NCBI GenBank assembly: GCA_010645155.1
Contig: JAAGOF010000096.1
Span: 600,603-664,602 of the forward strand
Direction of reading: 5' to 3'
From: Tigriopus japonicus
Taxonomy: Eukaryota > Arthropoda > Copepoda > Harpacticoida > Harpacticidae
Length of the DNA stretch: 64,000 nucleotides
Below, in pieces: positions 10,431-22,760 of this stretch (position 1 is the first letter of the stretch; every line of letters begins with the position of its first letter). The notes beneath the pieces were generated by a model. That model had not been told where the DNA came from and made no database searches. It saw only the letters and a program-made list of their open reading frames with translations. The translations under genes and the position numbers were made by a program.

Positions 10431-12600
10431 AATTTAATGAAGCTTGAAGAAAGGCACTTGGAACGTCATTTATTGAAAGAGTTTCGATTTGTATACAAGA
10501 GGATCATGGGAATTGGAGAACTTTGTGCTATTCATCAATAGACAGAGGTGAAGATGATTTCGAGATATTTTTAATATGACGAAGCTGTATTTGTGCCTGT
10601 AAAAAGATTTAAAGAAGATGGTTAGGTTATCTACGATTGGTAGACCTTCTTACACACTGCGTTTAAACAAGTAACCCTCGTGAACATAATGAGTGCAATA
10701 CCTACTACAAACTAATTTATTAGCTCGAAACATGTAGTGGTATTTATTCAGAAAAATAAATAAAGTTTCATTGAGGACGATTCATTACTTGTGGAATTAT
10801 GCCTCCATGACTAATATCCGCTTTCATCTGTAGTACGCTCAAATGGAACCTTGATGATGGCTCCATTTGGAGTCAAAACTTTTGATGTACTTTTGTGTAA
10901 AACTAGAATACTTAGGACCTTAGCAATTGTTTGGACACGATAACGCGTTGCTTCTAAAAAGAATTGGGTGGCTCACACTTGACTGCACACTTTAAATCGC
11001 TATGCACTCAACAAAACAGGTAAACCGTCTCACCAAGTTTTGAACCCTACACCACATTAAGGAAACAAACTTTTTGTGTTCAAAATTTTGGCTTTGCTTT
11101 GGTTTGCCTCTGGTTAGTGTTAAGTTTTCTTAGATCTTCATTTTATGATCTATTTCTTGTTTTTCCAAAATGTGAAGAGAAGTTAAAGAGGGATGTAAGA
11201 ACACTTTTGCTGCTGGCCAAAAATGAATGATCCCGCATTCGAACATTTTAATGTTTACCAATGGGGTGTGATTTGCGATCGTAACACATCTTTCGATGTT
11301 CAATGTACGTTATGTACTTTCGTGGACTTTGAACTATAACATGTGTCAAGTGATTACTGTGCAGTCACTTCTTACTTTTAAAGAACAAAACCCGGCTTTT
11401 ACAATAATTCATTTGTAAATAAATGTCAATATTAGTTTTCAAATTAAACAGATTGTCTTAGATACTCTCAATGATTGAAACTGGAAAAGTTCCTTGATAT
11501 TTTGATCCTTGGTTAGGGTTCCCTCTTTTTTAAACCCTTTAAAATTAAATTTTAGACCATTAAAAATGAGACATTTCGATGTTATGTCTCATGTCTATCA
11601 AAGAAGTATATTTTTCATTTATAAAATACTTGACGTATTAGTTGAGCTTATTTATCTAGTGAAAACGCCTACCATGGGTTTTCAAGTTTCTGCCCTTTTT
11701 TCGAAAAAGATGTTTGGCAATTGAAATGATTGTTTTAGGTTGGTTGCGGATTTTTTACTGCCGCTGCAAGTTATGTGATTCCCTCCAAAATAAATCATAA
11801 ACGAAATAATTTAAACAATTATAAATGCTTATACGATTCAGCCTACTTTTTATTAATGTAGTCATTACAATTACATTTTGGCTGCAGGATCTTTTATCGA
11901 AAATTTACCACACCTGCACCTGTAAAAGGCAGTTTACCTTGTCTAAACGCTCACTTTAGAAAGAGAATTTAAGGAATTCATCATTAGTTCAAGTCAAAGA
12001 CGTCTGACCGTGTTGTGGACGTCGTGCTTCACTGTTTCATTCAATTCTTAACTCAAGATTAATGTAGCCCCATGAAAATGTCCACTCTTGAATGAGAACA
12101 AAGAAAAATTGACGCGGACCAGAAAAGACGGAACCAAAATTATTATACCTTTTTGGCCACAGTTGCAGAAACTACTTATACAGGGTGCTCAACAAAAAAC
12201 GGAAAAACAAACCGCCTCTAAACATACTACGATTAACACATGAAGATTTTTTAGCATATTTTGTGAATTGTTTCAAAAGCTAGTCATTAAAGGGACTTCA
12301 TGAGAAATGTTACAATTCAATGCCTGACTCACAAAAAAGTATGACGGGTGCAATATCATATACTTCAATATTTCTGAAGGGTGTACTTTTGCTTACAAAT
12401 GAACCCTTAAAAAAGCTTTGGGTGATACATAGGAAACAGAAGACAAAAACAAACCAGATAAATCAGATGTAATTCAGATGTGTACTTAGAGTCAAAGTTA
12501 AATACAAATTTCTGAGAAAGTTCTCAAGTTTATCCAACAACACTCAACATCATGCAAGATAAAACTTCAAATTTTGAGGAATTTGCTTGAACACCTTAAA
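10431..12600. other. AT-rich intergenic DNA
   Basis: I see no conserved coding signal here. The ORF of 71 codons at 11509-11724 is low-complexity. A lone mariner-like terminus (CAGGGTGCTCAAC after TA) occurs at about 12183 without a recognisable partner. Confidence 0.5.
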
Positions 12601-12619
12601 AAGCAAACTTTAAAGAAAT

Positions 12620-14900
12620 TATTAGGTGCTATTTTCGTGCCAAACGACTGTAACCGCTTGATCGATTCTCCGCTTCTCCCTATCCACTTCTCCCTTTTCA
12701 TATTTTCGTGACACAATTTTCGTTATCGGGAAATTAGGATAATCAATCAAGAAAGTAGTTCCATTTTTTGCAACGAGGCAAGATATCTATGAAAATTGTA
12801 TCAACAAAGCTGCGTTTGACACCAAAATCCTACGAAATTCAGTTGAATGTCTTCCTCAATCTAGGTTTTTTTTCGAGATAACCGACAAATAACAACGGCA
12901 AAACCAGAATTTATATCGTCATTTTGACTCCGTAAGAGACAAGAAGGACGTGGACAATTCTTTGCATCCTATCGACGCCCTTAGATTACGGGCATAGAAG
13001 GCATGGTTGTTTAGGTTGCCGCAAAAAGAGGTGCCTGGCTACATTGAGCTGTTGAGAAGAAGACTATTATCAATAGAGTGCGTAGAAAAATTTACTGATT
13101 TTCACAAAAAAAAAAAAATTTAATTTACTCCAAAAAGGCCAAAAAATTTAAAAAAAAATATTCCCCAACCGTATAAACAAATGGTAATATTGGATTTAAA
13201 GATGCCTTTAGTCATTCTAGTAATCATTCTTTGTAATTCAGCTACAACTCAGCACATTTAGTTATTTCTGGCTAAATATTAAGGCTTATTTTTTGGCATA
13301 GAAGAAATTTGAACTGAAGACAGGTGTGTTCAGCGAGTCCAACTGTTTAAGATCAAAAAGAGCTAAATACCTCAGTTTAGGGGCAAATTTTCGAGCTAAA
13401 AGAGCTATTTTTTTTGGAAAAAGAGGTAAACTAGAGCTAATTTTAAAAAGACTAAAAACACTAATATGATCATAGTTTTGGGCCTTACGTAATTGGCAGT
13501 GTATTTAAAACATGGAAAAATTGCTTCTTGTAGTTTTTTTCTTTCTGTATTAAAAACGGCCAAGAAGAAAAGGAAAAAGGTTGTTCTGCAAAGTGATGTT
13601 GGCTTTTTAAATGTTATAGATAGAGCAACGATATTGCACAGATCACTAGAAGATAGTGATCCATGGATAATGAAAGACCTTTTTGCCTCCGTTATTGGCA
13701 AGAGTTTTGGTTTTGCATTTCGGGGCCGACCAGAGAAAAATCTAATTTAACCCATTGTTTGGCCCCTAATTCAAAGCTCACAAACTAAATTTCAACCATA
13801 TCAAATGAACTTTTTGTCAGTTAGAGTAGAGTAGTTAGAATCAAAAAGTAAACTAAGTCAAGGTTTTAGTCGGTACCACCATGTTAATGGAGATCAAAAC
13901 TATCCAAAAGCTGCTATTTTTTTTTTTGCTTCAGCAGGAAGAGCCATAGTTTGGAGTCGATTGTCCTGAAAATCTTACGTATTTGTAAAAAGAATGACCA
14001 TTTTTAAACAAGCCTCATTTTTTTGAGGTAGAAAATCTCGCAACTTCAAAAATTATAAAAAGGAGCCAAAAATCCCTAAAATTCTCAGAAAAAGAGCTAA
14101 AAATGGCCAAATATTTCAAAAGGAGCTAAAAGAGCCGAAAGAGCTAAATGCCCAAATTTGGAGCCAAATTTCCAAAATATCAGGAAGAAGAGCTAAATTT
14201 AGCCCTAAAGAGCTAAAATTGGTCAGGCTGGATGTGTTAGCACCTGTCTTTTGGCGCCAATTATGACTTGAGGTGACCAAAAAATGGCCCACGAAAAGGG
14301 CCAAAAAATTTAAAATTGGACCAAAAAGCGGCAAAAAAATTAAAGAAAATTTACGATCTAATTAAATTTTTCTACTCACTCTAATGATAATTGTTGTGGC
14401 ATTTAGAAAGGTTTAGAAGGGTCTTTACCTTTAAATTGGAAGTGTCAATTTTGCTATTCCCGAAAGGAAAGCGAAGTGTTTAGCGCTAGATCCCATCAAC
14501 AGAATTTGTACGGAAAATTGCAGAATTATTTTAAGAAACCATTTAAAGTTAGCCTATCAAAACAACAGGGAAACAAGGCTCAACGAATCAGGTTCGAGAA
14601 TAACAAGCATTTGCTTGTTCTTTTCGCAGGCGGATAAATGCACAAATTCTGGAACTCTCCCCGGCATTGAAGGGCACGAAAATAGCAAAGGGAAAGGCGG
14701 ATAGGGCCAAGCAACTAAACGGAGAAGCAGTCAAAAGCACGAAAACATCAGCTGATAAGAACAAGTTCTTCTGTCAAGCTCATAAACGGACCAATTCTCG
14801 ACCGCTTCACCGCATTGAAGGGCACGAAAATAGCAAAGGGAAAAGCGGATAGGGACTAACGGCAAGACGGAGAAGCGGATAATGGCACGAAAATAGCTGC
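12620..14900. repeat. Candidate element with inverted subterminal repeats
   Basis: The left end (12620-12715) contains GCTATTTTCGTGCC and a CCGCTTCTCC-type segment. The right end (14660-14900) contains the same words inverted: GCACGAAAATAGC at least three times, with GGAGAAGCGGATA. The small ORF at 14667-14852 lies inside this tandem subterminal array and is probably not a gene. The interior is AT-rich and has no transposase. I infer a degraded non-autonomous DNA element; boundaries are approximate and no target duplication was found. Confidence 0.45.
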
Positions 14901-16930
14901 TATTGTATATTTTTCCACATCAACTCTTATTTAAGGGAAGTCCAATAAGTAAATAACATTGGGTGGAACAAATACCTTCCAGATCATGATTCATTTGAGA
15001 TTTTGTAACTATCCACAAAAAGGTTTTCTCCTTTGCAGATGGTTTATTTTCTTCCCCTCAAATTTTTCCATTAGTTCCTTATACTAACTAGTACAAGTTA
15101 CCTCATTCCAGTTTTATCTAGAGTCAGATTTCTACCAAGTCTCTTGATTCAAAAAGAAATCATTGACGAGACATTCTTGTCTAAAACCAAAATCGTTTCG
15201 CAAATAACAATTTTCCTCCTTATAAATATGTTACTTTGTTAGCAACGTGTTTGTCGTAACACGTTCAGTATGGCTTTCCCCCCACTTGTGCTCGTTCGTC
15301 TGACGCTGATGGCCTCATCATCCCATTTCAGGGTGTGAATAATGATATGGTACGATCTGAAGTCATACTAATTTCATGTGGCCAGATGGGGAGACTTGCC
15401 CAACTTCATGTTTGTTTGTCTGGAATGCTCCTCAATACTGAGAACACGTGTATAAACGTATGTAGTCTATGAAAGATAGGACACGTTGATGGAAACCTCC
15501 TCACCCTTGAATGACGCTATAGACATTGATCTTTTGAACTTTTGACGGAAAGTACGCCAAGAATCCCCCGAAGAAAAAGACGAGTCAAATCGTGATAACT
15601 TGCAGGGCTCGGATAAAGTTGTTGTTTTGCTGTGGAGCAGAAATTCCAGACGTGTCAAGGAATAAGGTCAACTGACGATCATGCTCTTCAACCATCAGCT
15701 GACAAATTACAAAAAATGCATAAAGGCTTTGGCAAAATATGAAATTGGTGGATTTACAGATGCAAAATAAAGGGTGGTGAAACAAGCTCAAACCATAAGG
15801 AAAGTTTCTACTGTATCCCTTGACTATGACCTACTAGTTTTTTTGGTCCTCATGAAATTGGATTTAATATTTATTGGAGTAACGGCATTGTGTGGAAGAG
15901 TGGATTTGTGTGTTGCTTTTTCCGTCTGATCAATCAATGGCAAGCCAAAATATATTGACTATTTATTCAACCTAAAGTCTTGAAAAAGTCACATGAAAAC
16001 AAAAGATTGCCTAATAGTAAAAATTGGAACCAAATATCGCAGTTGGAAACTAGAACTTCAAAAAGACACATTGCAAACGTTAAGTTTTGTTATAAAGTTT
16101 TGCAAGAATTGACAATTCTGTAGCCCTCATCGTCGGCAGTTTATAGAAATGTGACTTCATTCTTCATTAATAATATCTTAATGCACGTAACTTGTATGAA
16201 TTTCACGGTTAGTTCTTGTACATAAAGGACTCTACGGTTTTTGGAAGTTTGTAGGATCAATTCAATTATGCTAAATGTTTTGATTGTGGATAATAATCAA
16301 ATTTGGTGGCCTGGAAATAAGTAAAAGTAAGCCAATCCTTCTATGTTAATTTGCTAACAGAACCGATTAAAAAATAAAGGAAAATATTAGTCCCCGCCCC
16401 TCAGACCTAATTGAAACTATGACCCTAAGAAATCGGGCCAAGGTCGGAAATAAACTGAGCGTAAATTTCGCTTCAGTCAAAGCCCCACTTTTGTAGGCTC
16501 CAATTAGTATAGAAAGTAGTGATAGACAGTATTGGGTTGCAGTTGATTTTCCCGAAACCGAAAGTAAGCAGAAAAAGACCAAAAAAAAGTTCATTGGTGA
16601 GTCTAAAATTAGAATTGAAAACCAGTTTGTTGGTGCCATCTATAGTTATTTGCTTTGAAAAGTAAAATTGTGAGCCTTGATTTAACATCACCGTCTGTTT
16701 GGCCGGCTTTTTATCCTTCTGAATTAATTTTGATGGGCCCCTGTCCAAAATTTGATGCCAATCACAAACATAGATGTTAACTCTATTTTTTGTACAAAGC
16801 TTCAAGTGTCAGATAAGCCCTCTTTTATCCAAAAGACTTGAAGCCGGGTTTGTGCTCTTTCTGTCTATCATTATTAGTCAAGTGTTTTTGTAGAGTTTTT
16901 GCGAAAATGCGAGCGTCTCAAAACAGGTAT
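14901..16930. other. Intergenic DNA with one copy of a hairpin-family half element
   Basis: I see no gene here. At about 15605-15715 lies a sequence containing GTGGAGCAGAAATTCCAGACG and a downstream CAGCTGAC, the same words as the hairpins at 18.5 and 19.6 kb. Confidence 0.5.
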
Positions 16931-16936
16931 TTTTCA

Positions 16937-17252
16937 GTGTACAGTAGTGATGTGACTTGGTGTATTGGGCAAGATTTTTTGCGCGAGGTCGTAAGGTAGT
17001 GTCGCCAATTGACCTTTGTGAAATCGTATTCCTCTTTGCTTACCAATCTTCAAAAACCTGTTTTTTCATTAAGGAGAACGGAACGGCGTCCCTAACTTTT
17101 GTGACTTCTGAACAGGGTTGCAAATGACACTCAAATTTGTTTTTGCTGATATACCTGAGCACAACACGAAATCTTCATTAGGTGACCCTACCTTGCGACC
17201 TCGCGCAAAAAAGCTTGCCCAACACACCAAGTCACATCACTAGTGTCCAGTG
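16937..17252. mobile_element. MITE with ~70-bp terminal inverted repeats
   Basis: The left arm (from about 16937) and right arm (to about 17252) are inverted copies over about 70 bp with few mismatches. They share GTGATGTGACTTGGTGT and TTTTTTGCGCGAGGTCG. The total is about 316 bp. The ends resemble CAGTG-type hAT termini, but I find no 8-bp target duplication, so the superfamily is open. Confidence 0.65.
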
Positions 17253-17613
17253 CCCAGCAAAGACTAGTTTGATTAGGAGAAAAATCTTGCCAGACGTCAT
17301 ACTTGAGTCAAAGCACCAAGTTTCACTTTACTGAACTCTGACATGGCTCAAATCTGAGTTCCACCGAATTCGCAAGCTATGTGCAAAAAAGAGAAAGGCA
17401 CAAATTCGTCATATTTTTGTCTATAACAGATTGCATCGGCTGAACTCTTCAATTCGCGAATTAGCAAGGTTTCTGGAGAATTAGTACTTTTGTTGGGCAT
17501 ATTCTTAGCAAGCAATGGAAGCTCGTAGGAAAGCACGGTTTAGCCCTTTTTTTTCAACGGCACAGATGAGTGTTTTTTCACAGAAACAAAGAAGGTTGAT
17601 ATTACTACTAGAT

Positions 17614-17944
17614 CAGGGGTTCTCAACCTTTTTCCGGGGGATACCCATTTTGGCCAGGGAAATATCTGATTTACCCCCCTATGTAATGACCAATATTACA
17701 GCGTTTTTGTCTTTTTGGCCTTTTTGCTCACCGATTATCGGGTTGCGAGCAGAGGCTTAAGAGCCGCGCGAAATTCAAACGGAGAAAAACAATAAAAATG
17801 TCAAAATACGTGAAGAAGAGAAAAACGTGCAATATTGGTCGAAAAACCCCAAGTTTTCTTCCAATTTTTCCGGACACAAATTTACCCAACAGAAAGTCAA
17901 ATTTACCCAATTTTGGGTAAATACCCATAGGTTGAGAACCCCTG
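17614..17944. mobile_element. hAT-type MITE with 8-bp target duplication
   Basis: The 331-bp element begins CAGGGGTTCTCAACC and ends with the exact inverse GGTTGAGAACCCCTG. It is flanked on both sides by TACTAGAT (17606-17613 and 17945-17952). The terminal sequence and 8-bp duplication are typical of the hAT superfamily. There is no internal coding capacity. Confidence 0.9.
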
Positions 17945-18234
17945 TACTAGATACTAGAATCAATTACCCTGATTCCGGTTTTGTGCTAAATTCATGGTTT
18001 TTTCATTTTTATTATTTGGTTCAGAAATGGATAAACATTTCATTAGTTTAAAGTCTGAATGACTTTGCCTGATTGACACTGAAACTGTTTTCTGCAATTG
18101 ATGTTAAGAGTAATTTGATATTAATCGGCATGTGTTACAAATGATTCTTGATTTGAAATGGATCTCTAATTCGTGACAACCCTGTAAGAGCTTTGGATGC
18201 ATTTGAAAAGTGTATCGTGTCAAGTGATGTTTTT

Positions 18235-18350
18235 TTTGTTTAGGAGCGCTGCCAGTTTTGACTCGGAAGTTTATCGCTGTTAAAAAGGGCAGGTTGTATT
18301 GAACTTTTTGAAAAGACAACACTCGAACTAGTTGGATTTCGAGTGACATC
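18235..18350. repeat. Dispersed repeat, copy 1 of 2
   Basis: A stretch including GCTGCCAGTTTTGACTCGG and GTTAAAAAGGGCAGGTTGTA recurs almost unchanged at 30765-30885, and a diverged form at about 23325-23445. In each, nearby sequence mentions tctggcaacac or similar. The origin is unknown, possibly a degraded short element. Confidence 0.6.
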
Positions 18351-18504
18351 GATAGTTAAAAAAAATCCGAATTTGCATTGCTGCCATATTTTATGGCAGA
18401 TAAGGCCTATTGAAAGTTTAATTGTGGTCAGCTTTTTGACCCTAAAAAACAAAATGGCAAAACTCTGCCAAAAATCCAACTCGAAACACATCACTGTAGA
18501 GCAA

Positions 18505-18655
18505 GGGAAAAAAGGTTTTTTTTTTCCTGGAGAGCAGAAATTTTAGACGTTTTACGATAAAGGTCAGCTTATGTCAGCTGAACACGAGCAATAAAGGAGA
18601 GTTTAATTTGATTTTGAATTTCTTCTCTGCAGGAAAAAACTTTTTTTCCTAGGTC
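18505..18655. mobile_element. Short hairpin element (GAGCAGAAAT family)
   Basis: The two halves are inverted: the left reads ...CCTGGAGAGCAGAAATTTTA and the right ...ATTTCTTCTCTGCAGGAAAAA. Total length is about 150 bp. Internal CAGCTGA is shared with the element at 19.6 kb. Non-coding. Confidence 0.55.
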
Positions 18656-19233
18656 TACACATCAGTAATCGTGTTCCTTACCATGCAATCACAAAGTATT
18701 ATTAGCTTTCCTTCAATCCGCTTTAATCGGAATTAAGGCTGACGTCACAAAAATTTGATGACTGCAATTTTAGAACTACCTTTTAAATACATGTACTCTT
18801 CTGTTTTCCTTCGTGCTTAATCACGTTCAAATTGCAGTTGTATTTTAGTGATACATCGATTCTAACTTTATAAAGTTTTCAATCAGAGTGAGACTCGATT
18901 CGAAAAATTGACGAAATCGTAAAAGCACTCAAACAAAAAATTATTGAAACATTGTCAATTTCTACTGTTGCATGTTTATCAATAACTGAGCCGGATTTAT
19001 CTTTTGTTTCTTCGATTGTTTTGGTTCTATATTTTTTGGTTTCAACATGACACACTTGAAAATAGAACTTCATAAATGAGAATAACGTCTTCAAGACTGG
19101 AATTGTCTACAAGATGATGATCTAGTGCGTTTCTTTGTGACCTGCGTGTTGCTTGCTTGGCCTGACTTTTTTTAATTTTTCAACGGGTTGATTGGGGTGG
19201 TTTTCTTTTGTGCAATCTCCGGGATTAATTTCT

Positions 19234-19498
19234 TCAGTGTTGCTTGAGTATTTTCGACGAGTCCGATGCCATCATCTTCTTGCTGGGATTCACATAGGCA
19301 TAATAAAAGAATCGGCCAAACAAAAGGAAGTAGCTCAAATACATCAGCAGGGAGAACTTGATGTTGGGGTCGGAGACGTGACACTCGAGACCGTTGGACT
19401 TCATCTGAATCACCCAGATGTTCACCAAGCATCCAACCACCATCTGGATGAGCTGCAGCGCCGTGATCACCATGGAAATGCTGCGCGGCACACGAAAT
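19234..19498 (-). CDS. ELOVL6-like exon 4 (terminal)
   Basis: This exon encodes [19 protein letters not shown], the last two membrane helices, and a tail ending KILKQH before the stop. Acceptor TTTACAG. Confidence 0.94.
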
Positions 19499-22095
19499 CT
19501 GTAAAAGACCAAAATTAAGTCCATGAACATACAAGAATGGCATAGCTTTATGGGCCCTGAAAAACTTATTTTTTTTTACTGCAGAGTAGACAATCTGGCG
19601 ATGGGCGGGAAAACAGTTTTTTTGCCGTGAAGCAGAACTTCTAGATGTTTCAAGGAGGAGGTCAGCTGACGAACACGATCGTCAAATATCAGCTGACCCT
19701 ACCTTGAGAAACGTCTGGGATTTCTGCTCCACAACAAAAAATAAATCGGGGCCCTTCTCATAAAAACTTAGTTAGGCGTAATAATATGAGGACCAATCAA
19801 CGTTAATTTAAATAAAGTCATGGACACTCAAGGATGGCTCCAGGCAATATTTTGTTGCCATAGGTGAGCTCAGTTTATTCGCATTTGTATCTCTCGCTAG
19901 CTGCTTTTGTGTATAACAAAAATGCTAGTTTTACTGAATTCTTTTTTATTTCTAGTTCTCCATGTCCATGCTTTTTTAAATTTAGAAAATTAGTGCTTGA
20001 AGGAGCAAGATGAAAAGGACCTGCAAGCCAAATCACAATTCCTGTTGGAGCTGACACACATCAAAATGAAGGTTTTGATGACGTTTCGAGTTCCTGGCTA
20101 GTCTCAAATTTTTAATAACGCACTAGGAGAGAAACCAACAAAAATCAGTTTCTAAAATCCAATGAACCACAAACAATTGTTTCCAAGATCGGATTTGTAT
20201 AACTTCGCTATCTTTTGATGCTATTTAATGCACAAAGATAACAAATCGTCTTACGTTTGGGCAAAAAAATAGACTGAGGATTGATCATGAAAGAAAAAGA
20301 TTTGGCAGTAACCGTTACGTAAACGTACACTAGTGCCCATCTGTGACGGACGCACAAATATAAGCTTTCCAATTTTATAATTCTCTGAAATAAGAATTTC
20401 TGAAAGACCCCGCAATTTCAAGCGAGAAGTTATCTGAAATTTGACTCAACTCCAGTGAGCAATGTGTAAGCTTTCAACTGATAACTCTTGTCCTTTTTTT
20501 AAGAATTGAAAGAGCTTTGTTTGAGATCAAACAAGGTTTCTGTACGACGAAAACCGCACAGTCGTCTTGAAAAGATCGATCTTCATTTAAAACTGAGCCA
20601 GCCCTCCATCAATTACTGTGGGCCTTCATGAATCGATTTTCGATGTCCCTTGTTTTGCTAGATAGAATTGTCCACAAATCCGCCTCAAAATTAATAGCGC
20701 AATCCTTCTCATGACTCTTTCTCATAACTATCAAAAAGCTTTGAATATTAAAAAGCCAATTAAAACCTTTCATGACCAATGCAACTTACTTGAGAGCTTT
20801 AAAGGCATAGTAGGAGTACATGACAGAATGGACGATGAAGTTCATGACCACGAACCATCTTGCAGCTGCCGTATACTCCGAGTAAGAATACCAAGCGTAG
20901 AGCATGACTGTCACATGATGATACCTGTAAGACAATTAACATCCATTCATTAGTTTCCCTAAAAGATTTTAAAAATTTTGCTCAAGCACAACTTGAGAAA
21001 AGACTGTTAGGCAATGCATGAGTTGTAAAGCGTCAACTTTGGACCCTATCACCCAAAACCGAAAGAATAAATCTTAAGAGTTAATCTTTGGATCAGCTCT
21101 GACTTTGGTCAAACTGAGTTCAAGTTTTGATTTTCATCTCAATCAAGCATGTAAATCAAGAGTTATGGGCACTCAAAAGCCAGTACTGTAGGGTACGCAA
21201 AGTGAAGCACCTGGCCCTTGCATTAGGGTAAATTGCTCGTACTGTGTAAATGATTCGTGCACTTGCTCTGCAGACTGAAGAAGGTTAGATGGCTCTTTTT
21301 TTTGCCAAGCTCTTTGAATGGAACTCCCATTTACAAGATTAGTTTGAACAATGTCAATTGTCACCCTTGGCCTGTCTGTCCATTTTTCGAGGAGTCTTTT
21401 TTCTTACCAGTGAAGGAAGATGAGCGGTTGTTTTCTGAGCACGATGAAGACGGTGTCGCCAAGTTCGGGCACTTTTGACAAAACGAACATAAGCGTCCAA
21501 AATCCCGAGACTCGATCGCTCTCGATGAAACTGCAAGCGAGGAAAACGAGTATGAAGTACGCCGGTTTTCAACATGCCAACACACATTCATAAACAGTGT
21601 CAATATAGCTATCTTGAACGGGTTCTTTGATTAAGACTGTTACGTCATGTCTTAAAAGGATATCGTCGAACTCATCCCTGGCAACATGATGCAACATACA
21701 CCCCGAAAAAGGCCAGAAAAATTACATTTTTTTCCATTATAATCCAATGTCACTGACCTGGGAATGCACACCGAGTGATAGATGCCTTGCGTGGAGAGAA
21801 CATGGACGATTTCGGGCAAGGTCCGGATAGCTCCCATGATGCTGAAGAGGGCGAGGAACACGTTCCATCCCACCAAAATGGACCTCATCTCCATGCGGGG
21901 CCTCTGGGCCATGTAGGCCTGTCCGCAAAAGATGAACAGTAAGTAGAGCCCCGCACAATAGGACACGATGGTGCTCCAGTTCTCCTGGAACCAAGGCTTA
22001 ATCTCCATGTGCTCAAAATCACGCTCAAAGCGGAAGATGTACGAGTAGTTGGGCACGGACATCATGAGGGCCGCCGAGCTATCACCCATGTCCAT
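19234..22095 (-). CDS. ELOVL6-type elongase of very long chain fatty acids (four exons)
   Basis: This ER-membrane enzyme catalyses the condensation of malonyl-CoA with a fatty acyl-CoA, the first, rate-limiting step of the chain-elongation cycle. The ELOVL6 group prefers C12-C16 saturated and monounsaturated substrates. Four exons (21758-22095, 21408-21530, 20790-20924, 19234-19498) join in frame to 861 nt, 286 aa, close to the family length. Conserved blocks are [20 protein letters not shown], the catalytic HWYHH box split across the exon 2/3 junction, the [13 protein letters not shown] block and the [17 protein letters not shown] helix. Several membrane helices are evident, and the C-terminus is polar with a lysine at -3. 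All sites are GT-AG. The ATG at 22095 is the first in frame; Met3 is an alternative. ELOVL6 subgroup assignment is by similarity to the vertebrate protein. Confidence 0.95.
19575..19745. mobile_element. Short hairpin element (GAGCAGAAAT family), second copy
   Basis: It lies in ELOVL6-like intron 3, just upstream of exon 4. Inverted halves share GAAGCAGAACTTCTAGA / TCTGGGATTTCTGCTCC and GTCAGCTGA on both sides of a short centre. It belongs to the same family as 18505-18655 and 15605-15715. Confidence 0.55.
20790..20924 (-). CDS. ELOVL6-like exon 3
   Basis: This 135-nt exon completes the HWYHH box ([14 protein letters not shown]) and continues to [17 protein letters not shown]. Acceptor CAG, donor GTAAGT. 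Confidence 0.94.
21408..21530 (-). CDS. ELOVL6-like exon 2
   Basis: This 123-nt exon encodes [19 protein letters not shown], then [14 protein letters not shown] and the first histidine of the active-site box. The donor GTAAGA splits the tryptophan codon. Confidence 0.94.
21758..22095 (-). CDS. ELOVL6-like exon 1
   Basis: This exon starts [17 protein letters not shown] and contains the [20 protein letters not shown] helix region and [10 protein letters not shown]. The donor GTCAGT follows HSVCIP, leaving phase 2. Confidence 0.94.
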
Positions 22096-22099
22096 CTTT

Positions 22100-22760
22100 G
22101 TTGGCAGTTCTTGGTGTCGTTGGAGTTTTAATCAAAGGAGAAGGAGGAGGAGTTCCACCACAAAGTTGTCCTTAAACACAGGGACAACGTCGATGAGGTC
22201 CTTGGACAACTGCGGTCAGGATACTAAACGGAATCACTTTCCCTCCGCTTAATATTACTACTATTCCTGCTACTCCTACTTCTCAGACGGACTCCGGACC
22301 ATGAGGGATTGAGGAATGAGGATCACCAACATCCAGCATGGGTGGAGGACGATGGCAAGGAGTGCCAGCCTGTCTCCCGACGATCGATCCCGTACAAGCC
22401 TGTTCGAGCATCGAGATACACATGCCATGCACGATGGGGCTCGTTATCAGCGGTCGGGAGAGAGCTGGGTGAGTAATGAGTGCGCCTGCCGCCTCATTTT
22501 CATTCGGAGCTTGCCCTCTGGTTACTTGCTTGGAGAGTCAGGAGGACAGCTGCTCCTGGAACAAAGTCAGCCTCCTTTCGAGGCCCGGTGGTGCTTTTTG
22601 AGTCAGACGGGGAACAGCGAGGCAGACGCCGACAGAGGGAAGCAGAGGGGACGGAGCCACAGACAGTCTAGGGAAGGGGGAAAGTGAAAGCTGCAGAACC
22701 AAGTGAACAATCTCTCGGCATCATCATGGAGTCATTCCAAGCAAAAGTGTACGTTCGAAC
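22100..22760. other. Upstream region of the elongase gene
   Basis: This is less AT-rich than the surroundings and probably contains the 5' leader and promoter of the elongase (minus strand). A 123-codon plus-strand ORF at 22316-22687 shows no recognisable domain and is compositionally like leader DNA. Confidence 0.4.

Noticed and set aside
12183..12215. Mariner-type terminus CAGGGTGCTCAAC
   Set aside because: No partner terminus at a sensible distance with the inverse sequence.
14667..14852. 61-codon lysine-rich ORF
   Set aside because: It lies within repeated GCACGAAAATAGC subterminal units; the frame is a by-product of the repeat.
19172..19543. Longer alternate-frame ORF over elongase exon 4
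   Set aside because: It is the antisense or shifted shadow of the real exon, which has the conserved elongase motifs in another frame.
22316..22687. 123-codon plus-strand ORF upstream of the elongase
   Set aside because: No domain, irregular composition, and it lies in the presumed promoter/leader of the opposite-strand gene.
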